Shown one piece after another: positions 42,797 through 48,842 of a stretch of DNA of 48,842 bases; position 1 is the stretch's first letter, and the number at the start of each line of letters is the position of its first letter. The notes below the pieces were generated by a model. That model was not told the DNA's origin. It did not search any database and was given only the letters and a program-made list of their open reading frames with translations. The stretch is taken from positions 1 through 48,842 of the forward strand of contig JAMXLK010000073.1 of NCBI GenBank assembly GCA_024281075.1, written 5' to 3'. The position numbers were made by a program, and so were the translations under genes. This stretch comes from Vulcanimicrobiia bacterium (GTDB lineage: Bacteria > Vulcanimicrobiota > Vulcanimicrobiia > Vulcanimicrobiales > Vulcanimicrobiaceae).

Positions 42797-44178
42797 AGGC
42801 TCGCAATTTCGTCGCACCGGCTGCCGCAGCGCTTCTCGCGCTCATCCCGCTCGCCGCGCCGGCGCAATACGCTAACGAATTCACCCCCGCAAAGCTCTTG
42901 GCGCAAGGAAAGACGACCCACGACATTGCCGGCAGCGGCACGGTCGTCGTCCAGGTCCAAGTCAATGCCGACGGCAGTCACAAAGTAGTCAAGGTCCTGC
43001 GTTCTACCAACGCAGGAGACAACGCCGCAGCAATGGACATCGCACAGAACTCGAGCTACCATCCGGCGCATCGAGGAACGACGCCCGTCGTGTCGTTTTA
43101 CGACTTCACGCTCAAGTTCAATGGTAAGGCGGTCGTGAACACGCCGAGCGAGAGCCAAGGCCCAGGCGTGCCGTCGTCGGGTGGCAACGTGAGCCCCGCT
43201 GCGACGCAAGTGGCGACGCTCATCCGGCAACATCAATACTCTCAAGCGGTCTCCAAAGCGCAAGCCGAGCTCGTGAACTCGCCCGGCGACGATTCGCTGC
43301 GGCAAATGCTGGGCATCGCCGAATTCAATAGCGGAAACGTAATGGGTGCTGCGGCAGCGTTCGATAAAGTGCAGAACATCGGCACGCAGTTTCGCCCGAT
43401 CGCCGCCGCCAGTTTCGCACGGGCGGCCGTGAGCACGGCAAACAGCAATCCGACGCAGGCGCTGGCGTATGCAAATAAGGCCATGAGCCTCCAGCCGGGA
43501 GCGAACTCCCGGTTTGCATTAGGGGTGGCACAGCTTGCCAACAATCAGAATGCGGAAGCGTTGGCATCGCTGAAGGCGGCGCACGACGCGGAGCTCTCCG
43601 ATCGAAGCCTTTCGACGAGCTCCAAGGTGAATCTCGACCAGGAGCTCATGCGTGCGTATATCGCCAACAACGACTCGGCCGGGGCGCAGGCCGTCGCGGC
43701 GGAGATCAAGCGGCTCGATCCCAACAGCAGTGCAGGCTCACAGGCGATGGGCGACAGCCTTCTTCGCTCCGGCGTGGCGGCATTCAACAATAAGGACTAC
43801 ACGACGGCGTTGGCGGACTTCGACAAAGCAGCCGCTTCCGGTTCTCCCGACATCGCGTTTCAGGCTAACGTGCTGGCGGCCAAAGCGATCGGCAACAGCG
43901 CCAAACCCGACTACAAGCAGATGCAGGCGTATGCCGACAAGGCGCTCGCCATCAAGCCGAACGATGCGAACGCAAACTTCGCGCAGGGCATTGCACTGAC
44001 GGGTCAGTGGTTCGGCAGCCACAGCGATACTACCAAGAAAGCTGCGAGTGCCGCCCTCGCTAAGGCAGATCAGGAAGCGAAGGATCAGGGCGACGAGGGC
44101 CTCGCGCTTCAAATCGAGAGTTTTGTGAAAAAATATCTCAACGGCACGCCTTCCGGCGGCTCGGGAGGCGGCAGCTAA
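42793..44178 (+). CDS. Exported TonB-C-like/TPR protein
   Basis: 461 residues with a Sec signal (about 1-25). Residues about 28-115 look like a TonB C-terminal domain (GTVVVQVQVNADGSHKVVKVL, then AMDIAQNSSYHPA). From about 130 to 455 there are helical TPR-like repeats (for example AAAAFDKVQNIG, then QALAYANKAMSLQPG). Unlike the two TonB proteins downstream it has no membrane Ser-His segment, so it is a periplasmic partner rather than an energised TonB. It is placed ahead of exbB. Ends in a Gly/Ser tail. Specific role unknown. Confidence 0.78.
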   Translation: MKARNFVAPAAAALLALIPLAAPAQYANEFTPAKLLAQGKTTHDIAGSGTVVVQVQVNADGSHKVVKVLRSTNAGDNAAAMDIAQNSSYHPAHRGTTPVVSFYDFTLKFNGKAVVNTPSESQGPGVPSSGGNVSPAATQVATLIRQHQYSQAVSKAQAELVNSPGDDSLRQMLGIAEFNSGNVMGAAAAFDKVQNIGTQFRPIAAASFARAAVSTANSNPTQALAYANKAMSLQPGANSRFALGVAQLANNQNAEALASLKAAHDAELSDRSLSTSSKVNLDQELMRAYIANNDSAGAQAVAAEIKRLDPNSSAGSQAMGDSLLRSGVAAFNNKDYTTALADFDKAAASGSPDIAFQANVLAAKAIGNSAKPDYKQMQAYADKALAIKPNDANANFAQGIALTGQWFGSHSDTTKKAASAALAKADQEAKDQGDEGLALQIESFVKKYLNGTPSGGSGGGS

Positions 44179-44274
44179 TATTACCAGGACTTTAGGCTGG
44201 GGTAGGCCAATGGCTCGCCCTCACGGGGCGGGAGGTCGCCGCGGCACTTTGCTAGTTGGAGGGTGGTAGGACAC

Positions 44275-44943
44275 GTGTTTTCCGGATTTATGAGTCTCAT
44301 GCAGCAGGGCGGTTGGGACATGTGGCTGCTCCTGCTCATCTCGATCGTCGGACTCGCCGTCGTCATCGAACGGCTCGTTTTCTTCCAGATGCAGCATGCG
44401 GATACCAAAGGGTTGCTGCGGCAGATCGGAACGAAAGTTTCGGCCGACGATCTCGACGGCGCAATCGAAATTTGTCGGAAGAACCGCGGCATGCTCCCGC
44501 GGATCCTCGAGTTCGGCCTTCGGCGCGGCGAAAAGAACCGCGCGGACATCACCGACGCGCTCTCCATCGCGTTGATGGAGCACCTGAACTCGCTCGAGCG
44601 CAATCTCGCGATCATCGGAACGATCGCGGTTATCGCGCCGTTCGTCGGCCTCTTCGGAACGGTCTTGGGCATCATTCGCGCCTTCCAAGACATCGCGCTG
44701 AAGGGTAACTCGACTCCGGCCGTGGTCGCGGCGGGCGTCTCCGAGGCGCTCATCACGACCGCGACGGGACTTATCATCGCCGTCATCGCGGTCGTGTTCT
44801 TCAACTTCTTCAAGTCGCGCATCAAGAATTACAACCAAGAGATGATCGTCGCGGCCAATCAGCTCGCCGAAATGCTGCACTTCCACAATACGGGCGCGCC
44901 GATTCCCACGGAGCTCTATCAACCGACTCGAGCCGGAAAATAA
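44275..44943 (+). CDS. exbB: ExbB/TolQ-type proton-channel protein
   Basis: 222 residues from GTG 44275. Three membrane segments: one near the N-terminus (MWLLLLISIVGLAVVIERL), and two after about residue 115 (IGTIAVIAPFVGLFGTVLGII and TTATGLIIAVIAVVFFNFF), the MotA/TolQ/ExbB pattern. With ExbD it makes the proton-driven motor that powers TonB. GTGs at 44263 and 44275 are possible starts; GGAGG at 44257-44261 is too near the first, and about 13 bases from the second. The preceding 84 bases hold a weak GC hairpin only. Confidence 0.9.
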   Translation: MFSGFMSLMQQGGWDMWLLLLISIVGLAVVIERLVFFQMQHADTKGLLRQIGTKVSADDLDGAIEICRKNRGMLPRILEFGLRRGEKNRADITDALSIALMEHLNSLERNLAIIGTIAVIAPFVGLFGTVLGIIRAFQDIALKGNSTPAVVAAGVSEALITTATGLIIAVIAVVFFNFFKSRIKNYNQEMIVAANQLAEMLHFHNTGAPIPTELYQPTRAGK

Positions 44944-44961
44944 TCTCGTAGGGACGCGATC

Positions 44962-45372
44962 GTGAGCCTGCTGTCCTCGCAGCAAGACCAAGAGGTAATG
45001 GCGGAGATCAATATCACGCCGTTTACCGACGTGCTATTGGTTTTGCTCATCATCTTCATGATTCTCGCCGCCTTGGTTGCGCCGCCCGGGTTCGAGAAAG
45101 AGCTGCCGAACAAGAACCCCAACACTTCGACCGCAACGAAGAACAAGAACGACATCGAAGTCGACGTCAACAATAAGGGCGTGATCTTCGTCGACGGCGT
45201 CAAGACCGACGAAAACGGCATCTACCGCATCATGTACGATGCGTCAAAGAAGAAGCCCAACCATCACGTCGCAATCGTCGCCGACGCCAAGGCACCGTAC
45301 GGGGTGATCATTCGTATTCTCGATGCCGCGAAGAACGCCGGTCTTCAGGACGTCGGCTTCGTGACGTCGTAG
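44962..45372 (+). CDS. exbD: ExbD/TolR-type protein 1
   Basis: 136 residues. One membrane segment with the proton-carrying Asp in INITPFTDVLLVLLIIF, then a periplasmic domain with two beta-alpha units. A Lys/Asn-rich linker (NKNPNTSTATKNKN) follows the membrane part. It pairs with ExbB as the motor; the gene starts at GTG 18 bases after exbB. A second exbD paralogue follows, as in some systems that make two different ExbD subunits. Confidence 0.92.
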   Translation: MSLLSSQQDQEVMAEINITPFTDVLLVLLIIFMILAALVAPPGFEKELPNKNPNTSTATKNKNDIEVDVNNKGVIFVDGVKTDENGIYRIMYDASKKKPNHHVAIVADAKAPYGVIIRILDAAKNAGLQDVGFVTS

Positions 45373-45388
45373 CGGAGGTTTTTAGAGC

Positions 45389-45817
45389 GTGGCAGTTTCC
45401 ACCGGTCAAGGTGAAGATGAAGTAATGTCGACGATCAACATCACGCCCTTTACGGACGTGCTGTTGGTCCTCCTGATCATCTTCATCATTCTGGCGTCGG
45501 TGACGAAAGAGCCGAAGTTGCCCGACGCCTATAACAAAGACAAAGTTCAGCCTTCGCAGATCGTCGTAATCATCGACGAGCACGATCACATCCAAGTCGG
45601 CTCGAATACGGTCACCATGGCCGATGCCAAAGCAGCGTTTGCCGAACTCCAAGACGCAACCGACCACCGTTTCAAGAGCGTCATCATCAAAGCCGATCCG
45701 AGGGCGACCTACGGCACGATCCTCCAAGTGATGGACGCGGCCAAGCAGGTCGATCTCACCGACTTCGGCCTTGCCAATAAAGTTCAGCTGTCAAGTGCTA
45801 ACGGGGCGACGCCCTAA
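45389..45817 (+). CDS. exbD: ExbD/TolR-type protein 2
   Basis: 142 residues; starts at GTG with GGAGG about nine bases ahead. Same membrane motif (INITPFTDVLLVLLIIFII) as its neighbour, but a different periplasmic half and no Asn/Lys linker. The near-identity of the 17-residue membrane stretch shows recent duplication or strong constraint; the periplasmic parts differ, so the two may serve different TonB proteins. Followed by tonB genes. Confidence 0.92.
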   Translation: MAVSTGQGEDEVMSTINITPFTDVLLVLLIIFIILASVTKEPKLPDAYNKDKVQPSQIVVIIDEHDHIQVGSNTVTMADAKAAFAELQDATDHRFKSVIIKADPRATYGTILQVMDAAKQVDLTDFGLANKVQLSSANGATP

Positions 45818-45820
45818 GCA

Positions 45821-46540
45821 ATGGCAAGGGGCGGCTATTTAACCACCGGCGAACGGGTGCGCAGCTATATCGGCTGGGCATTCGTGATCTCACTGATCGC
45901 TCACTTGGCAATCGGTTCGTTCCTTCCCAACTTCGCAAAGCAACACGAACAGCAAAAAGTCGAAGAGGTGACCGTCCAAAAACAAAAGGTCATCGTGCAC
46001 ACGCCGCCGCCGCCGACACCAACCCCGCCGCCCACGCCCACGCCGCCGCCTAATGCAACGCCGCCCCCCAAACAACAGCATCAGGTCGAGCAGCCGAAGC
46101 TTAAGGTCAACCTCGTCCACACCACCAACAAGGGCGCCGGATCGACTGAGAATACCTACGCGCAACCGAAGACCGGCACCGAGAACGGTGCGCCCGCGGG
46201 CGAGGGAACCGGAAAGCCGGCTCCCGCAGCAACCGTCGGAACGCCGAAGCCGGCCTGCGCGAATCCGAACGTTGAAGCATCGGTCACCAGTCCGGTGCAG
46301 CCGGACTATCCCGAATCGGCGAAGGAGCTTGGCCTCGGTGCGGTCACCGTCGAGGTAGAAGTGACCGTCGGCCCCAGCGGAAATTTGGTAGGTGCAAAGG
46401 TTTATAAGAGTGCGGGCAACATGTCGATCGATCAGGCGGCACTCCGCGCGGCGCGCGCGTCGACGTACTCGCCGAAACTGGTCGATTGCCAGCCGACGAC
46501 GGGCGATTATCTCTTCCGGGCCGACTTCACTCCCGACTAA
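45821..46540 (+). CDS. tonB: TonB energy transducer 1
   Basis: 239 residues. One membrane segment (about 17-35) with Ser24 and His28, the S-x3-H motif that touches ExbBD. Then a charged stretch and a Pro/Thr spacer (about 60-84), a flexible Gly/Ala linker, and a C-terminal TonB domain (about 145-239; GLGAVTVEVEVTVGPSG). Cys146 and Cys223 flank the domain. It spans the periplasm to energise outer-membrane receptors, none of which are in the window. Confidence 0.92.
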   Translation: MARGGYLTTGERVRSYIGWAFVISLIAHLAIGSFLPNFAKQHEQQKVEEVTVQKQKVIVHTPPPPTPTPPPTPTPPPNATPPPKQQHQVEQPKLKVNLVHTTNKGAGSTENTYAQPKTGTENGAPAGEGTGKPAPAATVGTPKPACANPNVEASVTSPVQPDYPESAKELGLGAVTVEVEVTVGPSGNLVGAKVYKSAGNMSIDQAALRAARASTYSPKLVDCQPTTGDYLFRADFTPD

Positions 46541-46561
46541 CCTCCCAGCGCGCGATGAGCC

Positions 46562-47182
46562 ATGAGACGCATACCGCGTTTATTGCTGGTTGCGTTCGCG
46601 CTCTCGCTGCTGCTGCATCTCATCGTTGCGATCGGTCTTCGGCCGCCGTCGCCGACGCCCGCGACGCAGAGTGAGGTCGTCTCGATCCAGCACCGGCCGG
46701 CGACCATCGCCGTGAGGAGGCCGCCGACGCCTCCACCCTCTCCACCACCGCAACGAACTCCGGCTCCGCGCACGGCTGCGTCCGCTCCGCCGCGCAAAGG
46801 CCCGGGTGAGGGCGGAACGCAAGGCGGGAGCGCCGCGACGCCGAGGCCGGTGGTCGCGCAAGCCAGCGCAACGCCGGCGGCTACGCCAACGGCCGGCTGC
46901 GCGCAGTCCAGCACCGCGGCGGCCGTGGTCTCGACCCCCGCGCCGCCGGAAATTCCGCTTTCGGTCCGGGCATCGGGCACCAGCGGCACCGCGCTCGTGA
47001 GCGTGCAGCTCGACACATCCGGAACCGTCACCGGCGCGGCCGTCACCCAAAGCACCGGCAATTCGTCGCTCGATTTGGTGGCCGTCGGAATGGCGCGCGA
47101 GGCGCACTACTCGCCCGCGCTGCACGATTGCAAACCGGTTGCGAGCGCGTACACATACAGCGTAAAGTTCGTCGCGTGGTAA
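46562..47182 (+). CDS. tonB: TonB energy transducer 2
   Basis: 206 residues. Membrane segment (about 7-25) with Ser15 and His19, Pro-rich spacer (about 53-70), Ala/Gly linker, and C-terminal TonB-like domain (about 112-206; TALVSVQLDTSGTVTGAAV). Cys113 and Cys190 bound the domain with the same spacing (77) as in TonB 1. The domain is more diverged, so it may serve other receptors. It follows TonB 1 by 21 bases and is followed by uppP after seven. Confidence 0.9.
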   Translation: MRRIPRLLLVAFALSLLLHLIVAIGLRPPSPTPATQSEVVSIQHRPATIAVRRPPTPPPSPPPQRTPAPRTAASAPPRKGPGEGGTQGGSAATPRPVVAQASATPAATPTAGCAQSSTAAAVVSTPAPPEIPLSVRASGTSGTALVSVQLDTSGTVTGAAVTQSTGNSSLDLVAVGMAREAHYSPALHDCKPVASAYTYSVKFVAW

Positions 47183-47189
47183 GTCCTCT

Positions 47190-48050
47190 GTGAGCTACTT
47201 CCAAGCGCTGGCGCTGGCGCTCTTGCAGGGCGTGAGCGAACTCTTCCCCGTCTCGAGCCTCGGCCACACCATTTTAGTCCCGGCGCTGCTGCAATGGCAC
47301 AACATCGATCGCGCAAGCCCGTCGTTCCTTGCCTTCGTCGTCGTGCTGCATTTGGGAACGGCGCTGGCATTGATTCTCTACTATCGCGAAGAGTGGTACG
47401 CGATCGTGCGCGCGCTCCTCGCGAGCGTCGTGCGCGGGCACTTGAGCGACGATCGGGAAGAACGCATCGGATGGCGTTTGGTTGTCGGAACGATTCCCGT
47501 TGGAATACTCGGCGTGATTTTCGAACACCCCGTGCGAAAGCTTTTCGGATCGCCCGCGCCCGCCGCGATCTTCCTTTTGATCAACGGCCTGGTGATGTTT
47601 GCGGGCGAAGCGTTGCGGCGGCGCCAGCACGGCGCGGCGTCGGGAAAGTACAAGCCGATCGAAGCGCTGAGTTATCCGCAGAGTCTCCTCATTGGAGTCG
47701 CGCAAGCCTTGGCGCTGCTGCCCGGCATCTCGCGTTCGGGCGTCTCGATGGTGGCGGGACTGCTCTTCGATCTCGATCATGAAAACGCGGCGCGGTTTTC
47801 GTTCCTGCTCGCGACGCCGGTCATCTTCGCCGCGGGGCTGCTCGAAGTGCCGAAGCTCTTCGCACCGGGCGCGAACATCGTGCTGATCGAGGCAATCCTC
47901 GGCGGGATTGCGGCAGGCGTCGCCGCATATCTCTCCGTTGCCTTTCTCATGCGCTATTTCCGTTCGAACGATTTGCGGCCATTCGGCTGGTACTGCGTCG
48001 TGATGGGGGCTGTTAGTTTCGTTCTCGCGCGGAAGGGAGTGATTTCATGA
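47190..48050 (+). CDS. uppP: Undecaprenyl-diphosphatase
   Basis: 286 residues. Membrane protein of the BacA family that recycles the wall-lipid carrier undecaprenyl phosphate. Two catalytic sequences are intact: QGVSELFPVSSLGH at the N-terminus (with the acidic residue in SEL) and LLPGISRSGVS in the second half. About eight membrane segments. It starts at GTG, the ribosome site is weak. ATGA overlap with the next small gene. Gives bacitracin tolerance when abundant in other bacteria. Confidence 0.95.
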   Translation: MSYFQALALALLQGVSELFPVSSLGHTILVPALLQWHNIDRASPSFLAFVVVLHLGTALALILYYREEWYAIVRALLASVVRGHLSDDREERIGWRLVVGTIPVGILGVIFEHPVRKLFGSPAPAAIFLLINGLVMFAGEALRRRQHGAASGKYKPIEALSYPQSLLIGVAQALALLPGISRSGVSMVAGLLFDLDHENAARFSFLLATPVIFAAGLLEVPKLFAPGANIVLIEAILGGIAAGVAAYLSVAFLMRYFRSNDLRPFGWYCVVMGAVSFVLARKGVIS

Positions 48051-48247
48051 GAGTCATTGCGTTCGCACTGGCCATCGTCTTTTTCATTTTGGGTATTCTT
48101 TACGGGCTGGGCAAGATCAACTTTCTCACCGAGTCGGGCGCCGGCCACACGCATCACATCACGCATCTCGTCATCTGCTGGGTTTTGGCGCTGCTCGCGC
48201 TCATCTGGGCGCGCTTCCAAGGCTCGCCGTCGGCCTCGATGCGGTGA
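48047..48247 (+). CDS. Small two-segment membrane protein, unknown
   Basis: 66 residues, two hydrophobic segments (RVIAFALAIVFFILGILYGLG and ITHLVICWVLALLALIWARF), with a short loop holding three His. No family recognised. It is likely real: it has ATGA overlap with uppP at one end and GTGA overlap with moaC at the other, and a well-formed hydrophobic pattern. Confidence 0.75.
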   Translation: MRVIAFALAIVFFILGILYGLGKINFLTESGAGHTHHITHLVICWVLALLALIWARFQGSPSASMR

Positions 48248-48738
48248 AACCGTCGCACATCGCGCGCGACGGCAGCGTCGCGATGGTCGACGTGTCGCGA
48301 AAGCGCGTGACGCCGCGCCGCGCGCGCGCCGAAGCACTCGTTCGCATGAGCCGCGACGCCCGCGAAGCGCTGCAAAAAGCGACGTTGCCAAAGGGCGACG
48401 CCTTCGTGGCCGCGCAGCTCGCCGGCATCATGGCGGCGAAGCAGACCGCCGCCCTGATCCCGCTGACGCATCCGCTGCCGTTGAGCAGCGTTGACGTACG
48501 ATTTGATTGGCGTCCCGACGGCGCGTTGCGCGTCGAAGCCGAGGCGCGAACGTCGGCGCAAACCGGCGTCGAGATGGAGGCGATGGTCGCTGCGGCAATT
48601 GCCGCCCTGACCATCTACGACATGTCGAAATCGCTCGATAAAGGAATTACGATCGAGTCGGTGAGGCTGCTGAAAAAGAGCGGTGGAAAGAGCGGAGCCT
48701 GGAAACCCCTCGACTCCGCTCGGGACAGGCGTGTTTAA
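48244..48738 (+). CDS. moaC: Cyclic pyranopterin monophosphate synthase
   Basis: 164 residues. Second half of the first Mo-cofactor step (with MoaA), rearranging GTP-derived 3',8-cyclo-GTP to cPMP. Seen: MVDVSRKRVTPRRARAEA at the start, KQTAALIPLTHPLPLSSVDV with the active-site Lys and His, and GVEMEAMVAAAIAALTIYDM and KSLDKG. GTG start overlapping the small membrane gene. Its stop overlaps the next gene by 8 bases. moeA is at 22.8 kb, so the pathway genes are split. Confidence 0.95.
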   Translation: MKPSHIARDGSVAMVDVSRKRVTPRRARAEALVRMSRDAREALQKATLPKGDAFVAAQLAGIMAAKQTAALIPLTHPLPLSSVDVRFDWRPDGALRVEAEARTSAQTGVEMEAMVAAAIAALTIYDMSKSLDKGITIESVRLLKKSGGKSGAWKPLDSARDRRV

Positions 48739-48842
48739 GGCTGCGCTGATCGTGCTGTCGGATCGCGCCGCTTCGGGGGAGCGCGCCGATGCGTGCATTC
48801 CCGTGATGAAAGAGCGCTTGGGCGATGTCTATTCGATCGTGC
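48731..48842 (+). CDS. MogA/MoaB-type molybdopterin adenylyltransferase, 3' end missing
   Basis: GTG start, 37 codons visible, running off the window. ALIVLSDRAASGERAD is the first strand and loop of the MogA/MoaB fold, which adenylylates molybdopterin before metal insertion by MoeA. It overlaps the moaC stop by 8 bases. Which of MogA or MoaB is meant cannot be told from the fragment. Confidence 0.8.
   Translation, partial: MFKAALIVLSDRAASGERADACIPVMKERLGDVYSIV

Noticed and set aside
44216-44230. CGCCC/GGGCG hairpin ahead of exbB as terminator
   Set aside because: Short and without a T-run; genes on both sides appear to be one run.

Overview
This window is a high-GC, gene-dense bacterial chromosome segment: about 52 protein genes, no RNA genes, no mobile elements, and no gene-free gap over 300 bases. 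The cell is diderm-like, since it has ExbB/ExbD/TonB, exported lipoproteins and MacAB-type efflux. Other traits are those usually met in Gram-positive or deep-branching phyla: a CGAAC-N4-GTTCG LexA-type box and a G5-3D protein next to rsmA. With a GloVer-repeat beta-propeller as well, I infer an uncultured lineage such as Candidatus Eremiobacterota (WPS-2). No rRNA is present to prove it.

Layout. 1-4.7 kb: a NicO-type Ni/Co transporter (cut at the left edge), a DUF4331 protein that appears split over two genes, a TPR protein and a NiCoT permease, in one tightly packed run. 4.7-7.4 kb: a Fur/PerR-type regulator divergent from katG, with a 7-1-7 palindrome over the regulator's start. 7.4-11.4 kb: a seven-repeat GloVer lipoprotein, a DUF962 protein, a multicopper oxidase fused to a ZIP metal transporter with a DtxR-like box at its start codon, and a STAS protein. 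11.4-13.6 kb: an SRPBCC-like protein, a flavin monooxygenase and a VOC protein. 13.6-19 kb: a MacA-MacB-MacB efflux operon followed by its own response regulator and kinase. 19-21.5 kb: a cytochrome c, two small unknowns and a DUF2249-Crp fusion regulator.

21.5-37.9 kb is mostly housekeeping: serS, moeA, hisC, a phosphoesterase, a thioesterase, smpB, tilS, ftsH, two M16-fold proteins without the zinc motif, two glycosyltransferases around a DUF2079 membrane protein, a CPBP protease, rsmA and a G5-3D protein. 38.2-42.8 kb: a glycosyltransferase, a probable SOS-controlled pair (RNase H-fold protein plus 3-methyladenine DNA glycosylase), rho and rluB. 42.8-47.2 kb: a TonB-domain/TPR protein, exbB, two exbD and two tonB. 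47.2 kb to the end: uppP, a small membrane protein, moaC and the start of mogA/moaB.

Genes are joined by ATGA or GTGA overlaps, and five of the six convergent pairs overlap at their 3' ends. I see no convincing intrinsic terminator. Two genes appear to start at CTG: rsmA, with strong evidence, and a glycosyltransferase, with weaker evidence. The points most worth following are the MCO-ZIP fusion under a DtxR-like box, the LexA box inside the promoter of the RNase H-like/mpg pair, the CTG start of rsmA, and the Fur-family autoregulatory palindrome.
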